Shown: in pieces, positions 30,270 through 40,137 of the stretch
How positions within the stretch are numbered: position 1 is the stretch's first letter
How the letters are laid out: each line of letters begins with the position of its first letter
Origin: Pseudomonas sp. GM80
GTDB lineage: Bacteria > Pseudomonadota > Gammaproteobacteria > Pseudomonadales > Pseudomonadaceae
Reading direction: 5' to 3'
Assembly (NCBI RefSeq): GCF_000282515.1
Contig: NZ_AKJD01000154.1
Location: 17,331-81,330 of the forward strand
Length of the DNA stretch: 64,000 bases
Translations under genes and position numbers: made by a program
Notes under the pieces: model-generated
The model's input: the letters and a program-made list of their open reading frames with translations, nothing else
The model's database searches: none
Told to the model about the DNA's origin: nothing

Positions 30270-31175
30270 ATGCTGGATTTTCTACCTGCACCCGTGCGCG
30301 GCGTGATTGCCTCGCTGCTGTTGGCACTCAACACGATTCTGCTCTGCTCGTTTCTGTTCTGCGTGGCGCTGGTCAAGGCCTTGCCGTTCGCCTTGACCCA
30401 ACGTATCGCCGGTTGGCTGATGAGCCACACCCACGAGGCCTGGATCAGCAATAACAAGGGCTGGATGAACCTGGTACGCCGCACGCGCTGGCACATCAGC
30501 GGCCTGCAAGGCCTCGATTACCAGCACTCGTACCTGATCACCAGCAACCATCAGAGCTGGGTCGATATTCTGGTGCTGCAATACGTGCTCAACCGCCGGA
30601 TTCAGCCGCTGAAGTTCTTCCTCAAGCAGGAGCTGATCTGGGTCCCGGTGATTGGCCTGGCCTGGTGGGCGCTGGGCTTTCCGTTCATGAAACGTTACTC
30701 CAAGGCGTACCTGGCCAAGCACCCGGAGAAGAAAGGCAAAGACCTCGAAACCACGCGCAAGACCTGCGCGAAGTTTCGCAATAATCCGGTAGGGATTTTC
30801 AACTTCGTCGAAGGCACGCGCTTTACCGACGGCAAGCATGCGCAGCAGCAATCGCCGTTCAAGTATCTGCTCAAGCCCAAGGCTGGCGGGATTGCCTTTG
30901 TGCTCGATGCGATGGGCGAGCAGTTGGAGTCGATCGTCAACGTGACGATTCACTACCCGGCCGGGCGCCCGGGCTTCTGGGATTTGCTGTGCGGCAATGT
31001 GCGCGACGTGGTGGTGCACTTTGAAGAGCTGAAGATTCCGCAGCAGTTCATCGGCAAGAACTACGATCAGGACGGCGAGTATCGCCTGCAGTTCCAGGGC
31101 TGGATCAATCAGCTGTGGCTGGACAAGGATGCGCTGCTGGAACAGATGCACCGCGAATATCCAGCGAAGTCTTGA
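30270..31175 (+). CDS. PlsC-type acyltransferase, YihG-like
   Basis: The 301-aa protein is a membrane acyltransferase of the lysophosphatidate type with two N-terminal hydrophobic segments (about 10-50). Motif I is TSNHQSWVDILVLQ (H-x4-D), motif III FNFVEGTRFTDGK, and the segment FLKQELIWVPVIGLAWWALG is typical of the YihG branch. It moves an acyl group to a lysophospholipid, though E. coli YihG is linked more to chain remodelling than to bulk synthesis. It has no gap after pta and is followed by a REP pair and a bidirectional terminator. Confidence 0.9.
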   Translation: MLDFLPAPVRGVIASLLLALNTILLCSFLFCVALVKALPFALTQRIAGWLMSHTHEAWISNNKGWMNLVRRTRWHISGLQGLDYQHSYLITSNHQSWVDILVLQYVLNRRIQPLKFFLKQELIWVPVIGLAWWALGFPFMKRYSKAYLAKHPEKKGKDLETTRKTCAKFRNNPVGIFNFVEGTRFTDGKHAQQQSPFKYLLKPKAGGIAFVLDAMGEQLESIVNVTIHYPAGRPGFWDLLCGNVRDVVVHFEELKIPQQFIGKNYDQDGEYRLQFQGWINQLWLDKDALLEQMHREYPAKS

Positions 31176-31192
31176 GGCGTCTGTTCCGGCCT

Positions 31193-31286
31193 CATCGCTG
31201 GCAAGCCAGCTCCCACAGGTTTCTCTGCGTTACACAATATTTGTGTGCGCTGAAAATCCCTGTGGGAGCTGGCTTGCCAGCGATAG
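31193..31286. repeat. REP inverted pair (GTGGGAGCTGGCTTGCCAGCGAT family)
   Basis: Arms atcgctggcaagccagctcc and ggagctggcttgccagcgat, the same family as the pair before the OYE gene. It lies between the acyltransferase stop and the shared terminator. Confidence 0.9.
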
Positions 31287-31300
31287 CAATATCAAGGCAA

Positions 31301-31342
31301 CAAAAAACCCGCCGATGATCTCTCATCAGCGGGTTTTGTTTT
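31301..31342. terminator. Bidirectional intrinsic terminator (acyltransferase / cysNC)
   Basis: The stem AACCCGCCGATGA-TCTC-TCATCAGCGGGTT, with one G-T mismatch, has an A-run to the left and T-runs to the right. It serves both converging genes. Confidence 0.88.
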
Positions 31343-31354
31343 TCAGGCTAACGC

Positions 31355-33253
31355 TTAAATCGCGCCACGCTGACGCAGCAGATCCAGCACTTGCTTGACG
31401 CTTTCTTCCACACTCACCGTCTGCGTGTCGATCACCAGATCGGCATTCAGCGGCACGTCGTACGGGAAGGATTCGCCCGGGATGTTGTCGCCAGCGGCGG
31501 CATACAGGCCTTGCGGATCACGCTCGGCGCAGACGGCCGGCGAGGCCTGCACGTAGACGGTCAGCAGACGATCCTTGCCGATCAGGTCCTTGGCCTGTTC
31601 ACGCCCTTCAGCGCTTGGTGCCACGAACGAGGCCAGGGTCAGCAGACCGGCTTCGTTGAACTGACGCGCCACGTGCGCGGCACGACGCCAGTTCTCGGTA
31701 CGCCCGGCGCGATCCTGTGGCAGGCCTTTGTTCAGGTCCTGACGCAGGTTCTGGCCATCCAGCACAAACACCGCACGGCCCATGTCGAACAGCTTGCGCT
31801 CGACCGCGTAAGCCAGCGTGCTTTTGCCCGCGCCCGACAGGCCGCTGAACAGCACGGTTGCCGGTTGCTGGCCAAAGCGCTGAGCACGTTCTTCAGTCGC
31901 AACATGCGCCAGTTTGCCGTGGTGCGTGGCAGTGCCATGCGTCACTGGCTGCGCGACGATCATGCCGGCGCCGACGGTGCCGTTGGTCAAGCGGTCGATG
32001 ATGATGAACGCGCCGGTGGTGCGGTTGCTGTCGTAACCGTCGAGGGCGATCGGCGCATCGAGCGCGATCTTCACCTTGCCGATTTCGTTGAGCTGCAACG
32101 CGCTCGCCGGGCCTTCTTCCAGGGTGTTCACGTCAACCTTGTTAACGATGCTGGCAATCGAGCCCGGCACGTAACTGGTGGCGCGTTTGATGTCGTATTT
32201 CTTGCCCGGCAGCATCGGCTCTTCAGCCATCCACACCAACATCGCTTCGAAGCTGTCGGTGACTGGCGGCACGTTGTCGGCGTGCACCAACAGGTCACCA
32301 CGGGAGATGTCGATTTCGTCTTCCATGGTCAGCGTCACCGCCTGACCTGGACCGGCGTGTTCCAGCTCACCTTCGAAGGTGACGATGGATTTCACCCGGC
32401 TGCTCTTGCCCGACGGCAGCACCACGACTTCGTCACCCTTGTGCACGATGCCGCTGGCCAGCGTACCGGCGAAACCGCGGAAGTTCAGGTTCGGACGGTT
32501 GACGTATTGCACCGGGAAACGCAGATCGGTGAAGTTGCGATCGCCCGCCACTTCCACGGTCTCGAGGATTTCCATCAGCGACTGGCCTTTGTACCAAGGC
32601 GAGCGCTCGGACTTGTTGACCACGTTGTCGCCTTTGAGGGCAGACATCGGCACGAAGTGCATGCTGGTCGGCTTCATCTTCAAGCCTTCGGCGAACTTCA
32701 GGTAGTCAGCCTTGATCGACTCGAACACGCCTTCATCGAAGTCTTTCAAATCCATCTTGTTGATGGCGACGACGATGTGTTTGATCCCCAACAGGGAAGC
32801 AATGAAGCTGTGGCGACGGGTCTGAGTCTGCACGCCGTAACGCGCGTCGACAAGGATGATCGCCAGGTCACAGGTGGAGGCACCGGTGGCCATGTTGCGG
32901 GTGTACTGCTCATGGCCAGGGGTGTCGGCAATGATGAATTTGCGTTTCGCGGTGGAGAAGTAGCGGTAAGCAACATCGATGGTGATGCCCTGCTCACGCT
33001 CGGCCTGCAGGCCGTCGACCAGCAATGCCAGGTCGATGTCGTCACCGGTGGTGCCGACTTTCTTCGAATCGCGGGTAATCGCTTCGAGGTGATCTTCGTA
33101 GATCATTTTCGAGTCGTGCAGCAGGCGCCCGATCAGGGTGCTCTTGCCGTCATCGACGTTACCGCAAGTCAAAAAGCGCAGCAGCTCTTTACGTTCGTGC
33201 TGGCCCAGGTAGGCGAGGATGTCCTCGCTGATCAAATCAGATACGTGCGACAT
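31355..33253 (-). CDS. cysNC: Sulfate adenylyltransferase subunit 1 / APS kinase fusion CysNC
   Basis: The 632-aa protein fuses the GTPase subunit of ATP sulfurylase to APS kinase, the Pseudomonas arrangement. The GTPase part (1-430) has FLTCGNVDDGKSTLIGRLLH, DTPGHEQYTRNMATGAS and INKMDLKDF. The kinase part (about 450-632) has the P-loop LFSGLSGAGKSTLAYAVE and VFVLDGQNLRQDLNKGL. The pair CysD-CysNC turns sulfate, ATP and GTP into APS and then PAPS for reductive assimilation and sulfation. It follows cysD by 9 bases, as one operon. Control by CysB is expected, but no CysB site was worked out. Confidence 0.97.
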   Translation of the reverse strand: MSHVSDLISEDILAYLGQHERKELLRFLTCGNVDDGKSTLIGRLLHDSKMIYEDHLEAITRDSKKVGTTGDDIDLALLVDGLQAEREQGITIDVAYRYFSTAKRKFIIADTPGHEQYTRNMATGASTCDLAIILVDARYGVQTQTRRHSFIASLLGIKHIVVAINKMDLKDFDEGVFESIKADYLKFAEGLKMKPTSMHFVPMSALKGDNVVNKSERSPWYKGQSLMEILETVEVAGDRNFTDLRFPVQYVNRPNLNFRGFAGTLASGIVHKGDEVVVLPSGKSSRVKSIVTFEGELEHAGPGQAVTLTMEDEIDISRGDLLVHADNVPPVTDSFEAMLVWMAEEPMLPGKKYDIKRATSYVPGSIASIVNKVDVNTLEEGPASALQLNEIGKVKIALDAPIALDGYDSNRTTGAFIIIDRLTNGTVGAGMIVAQPVTHGTATHHGKLAHVATEERAQRFGQQPATVLFSGLSGAGKSTLAYAVERKLFDMGRAVFVLDGQNLRQDLNKGLPQDRAGRTENWRRAAHVARQFNEAGLLTLASFVAPSAEGREQAKDLIGKDRLLTVYVQASPAVCAERDPQGLYAAAGDNIPGESFPYDVPLNADLVIDTQTVSVEESVKQVLDLLRQRGAI

Positions 33254-33262
33254 GACAACCCC

Positions 33263-34180
33263 TTAGAAATAACCCTGACGTTTTTTGTCTTCCATCGAGC
33301 CGGCGCCATCGTGGTCGATGACACGGCCCTGGCGCTCGGAAGTTCGCGTCAGGAGCATTTCCTGGATGATGTCCGTCAGCGTTTCGGCTTCGGACTCCAC
33401 GGCGCCCGTCAACGGGTAGCAGCCCAGGGTACGGAAACGCACTTTCTTTTTGACGATGCGCGCTTTGTCTTCGTCGGACAGGTGCTCGAGGATGCGCTCG
33501 TCGTCGATCATGATCAGCGTGCCGTTCTTCTCGATCACTTCGCGTTCGGCGGCGAAGTACAGCGGCACAATCGGGATGCCTTCGAGGTAGATGTACTGCC
33601 AGATGTCCAGTTCGGTCCAGTTCGACAACGGGAACACACGGATGGATTCGCCCTTGTTGACCTTGCCGTTGTAGACGTTCCACAGCTCCGGACGCTGGTT
33701 TTTCGGGTCCCAGCGGTGCTTGCTGTCGCGGAACGAGTACACGCGCTCTTTGGCGCGGGATTTCTCTTCATCGCGACGGGCGCCGCCGAACGCTGCGTCG
33801 AAACCATGCTTGTCGAGTGCCTGTTTCAGGCCTTCGGTTTTCATGATGTCGGTGTGCTTGGCGCTGCCGTGGGTGAACGGGTTGATGTTCTGCGCCACGC
33901 CATCGGGGTTGATGTGGGTGATCAGGTCCAGGCCCAGTTCTTCGACCATCTTGTCGCGGAACTTGTACATCTCCTGGAATTTCCAGCGGGTGTCGACGTG
34001 CATCACCGGAAACGGCAGCTTGCCCGGGAAGAACGCCTTGCGTGCCAGATGCAGCATCACGGCGGAGTCTTTACCGATGGAGTACAGCATCACCGGGTTA
34101 TCGAACTCGGCGGCCACCTCGCGGATGATGTGGATGCTTTCCGCCTCCAGCTGTTTCAGATGCGTCAGTTTGTCGACCAT
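33263..34180 (-). CDS. cysD: Sulfate adenylyltransferase subunit 2 CysD
   Basis: CysD is the adenylyl-transferring subunit of the CysD-CysN complex. The 305-aa protein has the PP-loop-like ATP site PVMLYSIGKDSAVMLHLARK, the LDLITHINPDGVAQNINPFT region and the AAFGGARRDEEKSRAKERVY segment, all conserved in the family. It is followed by cysNC in one operon. The start at 34180 has a GAAAACTTTC-type leader with no strong site, but the N-terminus is family-like. Confidence 0.97.
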   Translation of the reverse strand: MVDKLTHLKQLEAESIHIIREVAAEFDNPVMLYSIGKDSAVMLHLARKAFFPGKLPFPVMHVDTRWKFQEMYKFRDKMVEELGLDLITHINPDGVAQNINPFTHGSAKHTDIMKTEGLKQALDKHGFDAAFGGARRDEEKSRAKERVYSFRDSKHRWDPKNQRPELWNVYNGKVNKGESIRVFPLSNWTELDIWQYIYLEGIPIVPLYFAAEREVIEKNGTLIMIDDERILEHLSDEDKARIVKKKVRFRTLGCYPLTGAVESEAETLTDIIQEMLLTRTSERQGRVIDHDGAGSMEDKKRQGYF

Positions 34181-34323
34181 GGCTACTCACGAAAACTTTC
34201 TTATGAACGGCCAGCGGGCCGTGTTCGAGCGGGGAATCCTAGCACAGCGACCTTCTTCTAATCAGGACGCGGGCTAGAACGAAAGGGCATATGAATATGC
34301 CCACCAGTTCGGCCAACCCGCCC

Positions 34324-34411
34324 CTGTAGGAGCTGCCGAAGGCTGCGATCTTTTGATCTGGCCCTTTAAAAACAAGATCAAGAGATCGCAGCCTTCGGCA
34401 GCTCCTACAGA
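34324..34411. repeat. REP inverted pair (GTAGGAGCTGCCG..GGCTGCGATC family)
   Basis: Arms tgtaggagctgccgaaggct... and its mirror cagccttcggcagctcctac are nearly perfect, with gatctt/aagatc in the loop. It lies between cysD and the Nif3-family gene. Confidence 0.95.
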
Positions 34412-34420
34412 GGTCGTCAG

Positions 34421-35179
34421 TCAGATCGGGTTGGGGATGTCGATGAAGATGTGTTCGAGGGCGAAGCGTTTTGCCAGGTAGTCGCCCAGCGCCTGCACGC
34501 CGTAGCGTTCGGTGGCGTGGTGGCCGGCGGCAATGAAGCTGATATCGTTTTCGCGAGCGCTGTGGAAAGTCTGCTCGGACGCCTCGCCACTGAGGAATAA
34601 ATCGACGCCCGCCGCGACGCCATGATCGATATAACCCTGACCACCGCCAGTGCACCAGCCGACCCGGCGAATCATCGGGCTGCCCTCGATCACCAGCGGC
34701 TCACGGCCCATGACGTCCTGCACCTTGCGGGCAAAATCGCGTGCGGTCATCGGGTCTTTCAACGAGCCGACCAGGCCGACGATTTTCAGGTTATCCGGGT
34801 CCAGCGGCCCTTCCACCGTGATATCCAACTGACGCGCCAGTTGCACGTTATTGCCCACATCCGGGTGCAGATCCAGCGGTAAGTGATAGGCGAGCAAGCT
34901 GATGTCGTGCTTGAGCAGCGTCTTCAACCGGCGCTGTTTCATCCCGGTGATGCACGGGTTTTCGCCCTTCCAGAAGTAACCATGATGCACCAGCACCAGA
35001 TCGGCCCCGGCTTCCACGGCAGCGTCCAGCAAGGCCTGGCTGGCGGTCACGCCGCTGACAATGCGCATCACCTGCGGCCGACCTTCGACCTGCAAACCGT
35101 TGGGGCAATAGTCGGCAATTTTCGCACTGCCAAGGTAACGGTCGGCTTCTTCGACGAGGGTGCTGAGGGCAACGGCCAT
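34421..35179 (-). CDS. Nif3-family dinuclear metal protein (YbgI-like)
   Basis: The 252-aa protein belongs to the Nif3/YbgI/DUF34 family, which forms toroidal hexamers with a two-metal site in each subunit. The conserved segments are DYCPNGLQVEGRPQVMRIVS, ADLVLVHHGYFWKGENP (His pair, metal), SLLAYHLPLDLHPDVGNNVQ, WCTGGGQGYIDHGVAAGVDL and the C-terminal ISFIAAGHHATERYGVQALG. The biochemical role is not settled; E. coli YbgI has been linked to DNA repair and GTP cyclohydrolase-like similarity. It is divergent from the AlgW-type protease gene, a conserved pairing in Pseudomonas. Confidence 0.93.
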   Translation of the reverse strand: MAVALSTLVEEADRYLGSAKIADYCPNGLQVEGRPQVMRIVSGVTASQALLDAAVEAGADLVLVHHGYFWKGENPCITGMKQRRLKTLLKHDISLLAYHLPLDLHPDVGNNVQLARQLDITVEGPLDPDNLKIVGLVGSLKDPMTARDFARKVQDVMGREPLVIEGSPMIRRVGWCTGGGQGYIDHGVAAGVDLFLSGEASEQTFHSARENDISFIAAGHHATERYGVQALGDYLAKRFALEHIFIDIPNPI

Positions 35180-35200
35180 GAAAGACTCCTAAATATCCCG

Positions 35201-35228
35201 TTCCGAGGCACGCGCGGCCTCGTATAAT
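35201..35228 (+). promoter_or_regulatory. Likely sigma-70 promoter of the AlgW-type protease gene
   Basis: TTCCGA and TATAAT are 16 bases apart, about 55 bases before the ATG. The -10 is a perfect match, the -35 a moderate one. Confidence 0.5.
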
Positions 35229-35282
35229 GCGCGACATTATGGGCGGTCTGACCCCGCCTGCAACTTTTCCAGGACGTGCTTA

Positions 35283-36443
<1,161 letters not shown>

Positions 36444-36489
36444 AAGCAAGCTGCCCCACCGCCCGTGACGGCAACTGCCGCTGCTGGAA

Positions 36490-36524
36490 GAACGCGATGT
36501 ATTTCATACATCGCGTTTTTTTTG
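36490..36524 (+). terminator. Intrinsic terminator after algW
   Basis: A 12-bp perfect stem AACGCGATGTAT-TTC-ATACATCGCGTT runs straight into eight T residues. Confidence 0.92.
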
Positions 36525-36674
36525 CCCGTCAGAACATCAATCGCTGAAACCTGCAGCGATAGCCTTGATAGCCAATAAAACTGAAAACCTGTCATATCCG
36601 ACAGTATCGACGACAGCCCCTTGAGTTTTACGCTGATGCCGTCAAAACCAAATAATCAAAACATGGGGCTGAAA

Positions 36675-37085
36675 ATGGACATTCGAGAAGCAACGAAAGG
36701 CTTGGAGCGTATGGGTTCAGGTTTTATTACGGTTAAGCGCGATGGTGGGGAGGAGCACAGGTTCACTGCTGTTGATCTGCACGATTTCGGCAATGACCAG
36801 GGAGGTGTAATGGTCGGGAGCGATGATGGAACCTATCACACGATCGGGTTTGGTTACCCGGCGCACTCCAAGGACGGAAGCCACAAGGCATATTACAAGA
36901 AGGACTTTTTCGATTCTTATATGACGTGGAGTTACAGCGACAAGGATGGTGGGACGCATGTTGCGGATGAAGGAGAATTGAACGTGACTTTCTCGAATCA
37001 TCTCAACTCGGCGAAAGGCTCCTACAGTTTCGAGACGAAGGAAGGTACGAAGTTCGAGGGAACGTTCGACCTGAAAGCCGGCTGA
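36675..37085 (+). CDS. Hypothetical protein, 136 aa, beta-rich
   Basis: I do not recognise the family. The protein is small, charged and probably beta-rich: it has repeated two-strand motifs (SGFITVKRDGGEEHRFTAVD, WSYSDKDGGTHVADEGELNV, GSYSFETKEGTKFEGTFDL) and no signal peptide or membrane segment. The ATG at 36675 was chosen because GGGG sits 6 bases upstream; an ATG 12 bases earlier and another further out lack a site. Its codon use is less GC-rich than its neighbours and the surrounding spacer is AT-rich, a hint of recent arrival. It is isolated between the algW terminator and the receptor gene, with no neighbour to suggest a role. Confidence 0.65.
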   Translation: MDIREATKGLERMGSGFITVKRDGGEEHRFTAVDLHDFGNDQGGVMVGSDDGTYHTIGFGYPAHSKDGSHKAYYKKDFFDSYMTWSYSDKDGGTHVADEGELNVTFSNHLNSAKGSYSFETKEGTKFEGTFDLKAG

Positions 37086-37138
37086 AGCTTCACTCCGCTG
37101 CCACGCCAGCGGCGTGAATAAGAGACTTTCTCAAAAGG

Positions 37139-37183
37139 CATGTTATATTGTTTCAAATACGCCAATTGGAACAACATAACATG
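37139..37183. promoter_or_regulatory. Dyad with 14-bp arms over the receptor gene start (possible metal-regulator operator)
   Basis: CATGTTATATTGTT and the mirror of AACAACATAACATG match in 13 of 14 positions, with 17 bases between. The right arm includes the receptor start codon. The left arm contains a possible -10 (TATATT). TGTTATA resembles half of a Zur box, but a full Zur palindrome is not formed. Confidence 0.5.
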
Positions 37184-39286
37184 TCGTCTCGAACAAAGGC
37201 CTCCCTACTCGGCCTGAGCCTCGGTTTGCTGGTTGATCCAGCCTTTGCCGAAGAACCGCAACCCCTCGAACTCGACGCTATCAGTGTCGTCTCCGATTAC
37301 GAATCGCCGACCGGCCCGGTAAAGGGTTACCGCGCTACTCGTTCGTCCAGCGCGACCAAAACCGACACCGCGATCCGCGATATTCCGCAGGCGATCAGCG
37401 TGGTGCCCGCCAGCGTGCTTAAGGATCTGGGCAGCACCAGCGTCGAGCGCGCATTAGATTTTGCTGGCGGCGTGTCGAAGCAGAACAACTTCGGCGGCCT
37501 GACACTGTACGAATACAGCGTGCGCGGCTTCACCACCTCGGAGTTCTACAAGGACGGTTTCAGCGCCAATCGCGGTTATCCGAGCACGCCGGATGCGGCC
37601 AACATCGAGCGCATTGAGGTGCTCAAAGGCCCGGCGGCCAGCCTGTACGGTCGAGGCGATCCGGGCGGCACGGTGAACATCGTCACCAAGAAACCGCAGC
37701 CCGAAGCCTTTACCACGCTGCAAACCAGCGCCGGCAGTTGGGATCGCTATCGCACTGCGCTGGACGTCAACACGCCGCTGGATGATCAGGGCGATGTGCT
37801 CTCGCGGATCAACCTCGCGGTCGAGGACAACAACAGTTTTCGCGACCACGTCGACAGCAAGCGCGTGTTCGTCGCACCTTCGATCAGTTGGCAACTGAAC
37901 CCGGACACGTCGTTGTTGGTGGAAAGTGAAATCGTCCGCCACAGCTCCACGTTTGATCGCGGCATCGTTGCGCCGAACAACACATGGAGCGGCGTGTCGC
38001 GCTCGACCTTCCTCGGTGAACCCAACGACGGCAACATCGATAACCACAACAACCTGCTGCAAGCGACCCTCGAGCATCACCTCAACGACAGCTGGAAGTT
38101 GCGCCTGGCCAGTCATTACAAGGACGGCAAACTCTGGGGTTTCGCCTCGGAAGCGCGTGCGCTGAACGCCGACGGCCACACCGTCAACCGCCGCTATCGC
38201 GAGCGCGACACCAACTGGCACGACAGCATCACCCAGCTTGAGCTGCGTGGCCTGTTCGACCTTGGCCCTTGGCAGCACGAACTGCTGATCGGCACCGAAT
38301 ACGAAAACTTCCGTAAGAACGAGCGCGTCACCACGATTGCTGGCGGCCCCTACGCGATCGACATCTACAACCCGATCTACGGCCAGCCGAAACCCAACGG
38401 TGCACGTTCGGGCACGGATACGTTCGAACACGTCGAAAGCCATGCGCTGAACCTGCAGGATCAAATCATCTTCACCGACAAACTGCGCGGGATGATCGGT
38501 GCGCGTTTCGAACATTTCGATCAACACATCGACGATCACAGCCGCAACTCCACGAGCAACCAACGGCATGACGCCCTCACCCAACGCGCTGGTCTGCTCT
38601 ATCAACTGACGCCGCAAACCGGTCTGTTCGCCAACGCCTCGACCTCGTTCAAACCGAACAATGGCCTCGACGCGTCCGGCAAATCCTTTGACCCGGAAGA
38701 AGGCGTCGGCTACGAAGTCGGCATCAAGAACGAGCTGTTCGACGAGCGCCTGAGCAGCACCCTCGCCTTCTTCCACATCGACAAGGAAAACGTCCTCGCC
38801 CTCGACCCTGGCACCGACACCAGCCGCGCGATGGGCAAGGCGCGCAGTCGCGGCTTCGATTGGCAAGTCACCGGGCAAGTCACCGATGCGGTGCGGGTGA
38901 TCGGCGCCTTCGCTTACATCGACGCCGAAGTCACTCAGGGTGACGCGGTGATTCCCACCGGCAGCCGCATCCTTGGCGTGGCCAAACGCAGCGGCAGTCT
39001 GCTCGGGGTGTATGAATTTCAGGATGGCCGTTTGCGCGGCTCGGACGTCGGCGCGGCGTTCACTTATGTAGGCGATCGCTCAGGTGAATCCGGCAGCGAT
39101 TTTCAATTGCCGGCCTATCACACCGTCGACCTGCTGGCCCACTACAAGGCCAGCGACAACGTCACCGTCGGCCTGAACCTGAACAATCTCTTCGACGAAA
39201 AGTATTACGAGCGCTCGTACAGCAATTACTGGGTCAACCCCGGCGAGCCGCGCAATTTCACCGTCAGCCTGACACTCAATCTGTAA
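37181..39286 (+). CDS. TonB-dependent siderophore/metal receptor
   Basis: The 701-aa protein is an outer-membrane gated channel. A signal peptide (SLLGLSLGLLVDPAFA) is followed by the TonB-box region (LELDAISVVSDY), a plug (IRDIPQAISVVPASVLKDLG, ...NIERIEVLKGPAASLYGRGD) and a 22-strand barrel ending in PRNFTVSLTLNL, with the aromatic-type last strand. The siderophore subclass fits, but the next gene is a DUF4198 protein, seen with nickel, cobalt or zinc uptake, so the ligand may be a metal complex. The ATG at 37181 is chosen over an upstream TTG. A long dyad overlaps the start and suggests operator control. Confidence 0.92.
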   Translation: MSSRTKASLLGLSLGLLVDPAFAEEPQPLELDAISVVSDYESPTGPVKGYRATRSSSATKTDTAIRDIPQAISVVPASVLKDLGSTSVERALDFAGGVSKQNNFGGLTLYEYSVRGFTTSEFYKDGFSANRGYPSTPDAANIERIEVLKGPAASLYGRGDPGGTVNIVTKKPQPEAFTTLQTSAGSWDRYRTALDVNTPLDDQGDVLSRINLAVEDNNSFRDHVDSKRVFVAPSISWQLNPDTSLLVESEIVRHSSTFDRGIVAPNNTWSGVSRSTFLGEPNDGNIDNHNNLLQATLEHHLNDSWKLRLASHYKDGKLWGFASEARALNADGHTVNRRYRERDTNWHDSITQLELRGLFDLGPWQHELLIGTEYENFRKNERVTTIAGGPYAIDIYNPIYGQPKPNGARSGTDTFEHVESHALNLQDQIIFTDKLRGMIGARFEHFDQHIDDHSRNSTSNQRHDALTQRAGLLYQLTPQTGLFANASTSFKPNNGLDASGKSFDPEEGVGYEVGIKNELFDERLSSTLAFFHIDKENVLALDPGTDTSRAMGKARSRGFDWQVTGQVTDAVRVIGAFAYIDAEVTQGDAVIPTGSRILGVAKRSGSLLGVYEFQDGRLRGSDVGAAFTYVGDRSGESGSDFQLPAYHTVDLLAHYKASDNVTVGLNLNNLFDEKYYERSYSNYWVNPGEPRNFTVSLTLNL

Positions 39287-39298
39287 AAGGACGTCACC

Positions 39299-40018
39299 AT
39301 GCAATACGGCAAAACCCTCGTGCTCATCGCCGCCCTGTTCGCCGGCCAAGTCTCGGCTCATGGCCTGTGGACCGAACAACGGCGCGGCAATATCGAAGTG
39401 ATCTACGGCCATGGCGCCGAAGACAACGCGTTCAAGGCGCAAAAAATCAGCGGCGCCTGGGCTTATGACGCGGGCGGCAAGATGATTCCGGTGAGCGTTG
39501 AGCGGCTCGCCGATCACGCACGTTTGAAACCGCTGAAGTCGCCTGCGGTGATGGCCGTGGCGCTGAATAACGGCATGTGGTCGCAGATGGCTGACAAGAA
39601 GTGGGTCAATGAAGGCCGCAGCAAAGTACCGGGCGCTATTGAGGCAACCGAGACATTCAAATACAGCCTGGCGATTTATCAGCCGGGGGCGAAGTTGCCG
39701 AAGCTGGATCAGATCAAGCTGCTGATTTTGCCGGAGGTTGATCCACTGACGGTGGGGCCGGGGAAATCATTGCCGGTGCGGGTGTTGCTCGATGGCAAGC
39801 CGGCGGCCGGGGTGAAGTTGATTGGCGACTATCGCAGCGCGCCGAACACCCTGAGCACCGAGACCGACAAGGATGGCCGCGCGCAGGTGCTGGTGCGAAA
39901 TGAAGGGTTGAACGTGATTGCGGCGCAGGTTGAGGTGCCAGTCAAGGACAGTGCTGATGTGAACAGTCGCGGCTTGTTCAGCTCACTGACCTTTCTTGGC
40001 GAACCACATCACGAGTAA
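39299..40018 (+). CDS. DUF4198 periplasmic metal-related protein
   Basis: The 239-aa protein has a signal peptide (KTLVLIAALFAGQVSA|HG) and the DUF4198 pattern of a mature N-terminal His followed by LWTEQRRGNIEVIYGHGAED and a C-terminal Ig-like half (LPVRVLLDGKPAAGVKLIGD, TDKDGRAQVLVRNEGLNVIA). DUF4198 proteins occur as periplasmic partners in nickel/cobalt or zinc uptake. The mature HG start and His pair at the C-terminus (EPHHE) could bind metal. It lies 12 bases after the receptor gene, so the two are one operon. The metal is not known. Confidence 0.85.
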   Translation: MQYGKTLVLIAALFAGQVSAHGLWTEQRRGNIEVIYGHGAEDNAFKAQKISGAWAYDAGGKMIPVSVERLADHARLKPLKSPAVMAVALNNGMWSQMADKKWVNEGRSKVPGAIEATETFKYSLAIYQPGAKLPKLDQIKLLILPEVDPLTVGPGKSLPVRVLLDGKPAAGVKLIGDYRSAPNTLSTETDKDGRAQVLVRNEGLNVIAAQVEVPVKDSADVNSRGLFSSLTFLGEPHHE

Positions 40019-40029
40019 TCATCACAAAT

Positions 40030-40124
40030 CCCCTGTAGGAGTGAGCCTGCTCGCGATTGCGGTGTGTCATTCAACTCACATGTTGAATGCTGAAACGCAT
40101 CGCGAGCAGGCTCACTCCTACAGG
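40030..40124. repeat. REP inverted pair (GTAGGAGTGAGCCTGCTCGCGAT family)
   Basis: Arms ctgtaggagtgagcctgctc-gcgat and its mirror atcgcgagcaggctcactcctacag. This third family of the window lies between the converging DUF4198 and hisC genes. Confidence 0.95.
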
Positions 40125-40137
40125 GTGCAGCGGTGGT

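Noticed and set aside
31391..34261. Very long open frame antisense to cysNC and cysD
   Set aside because: Composition is the reverse image of two clearly real genes, with low-complexity His/Gln/Val-rich sequence and no family match.
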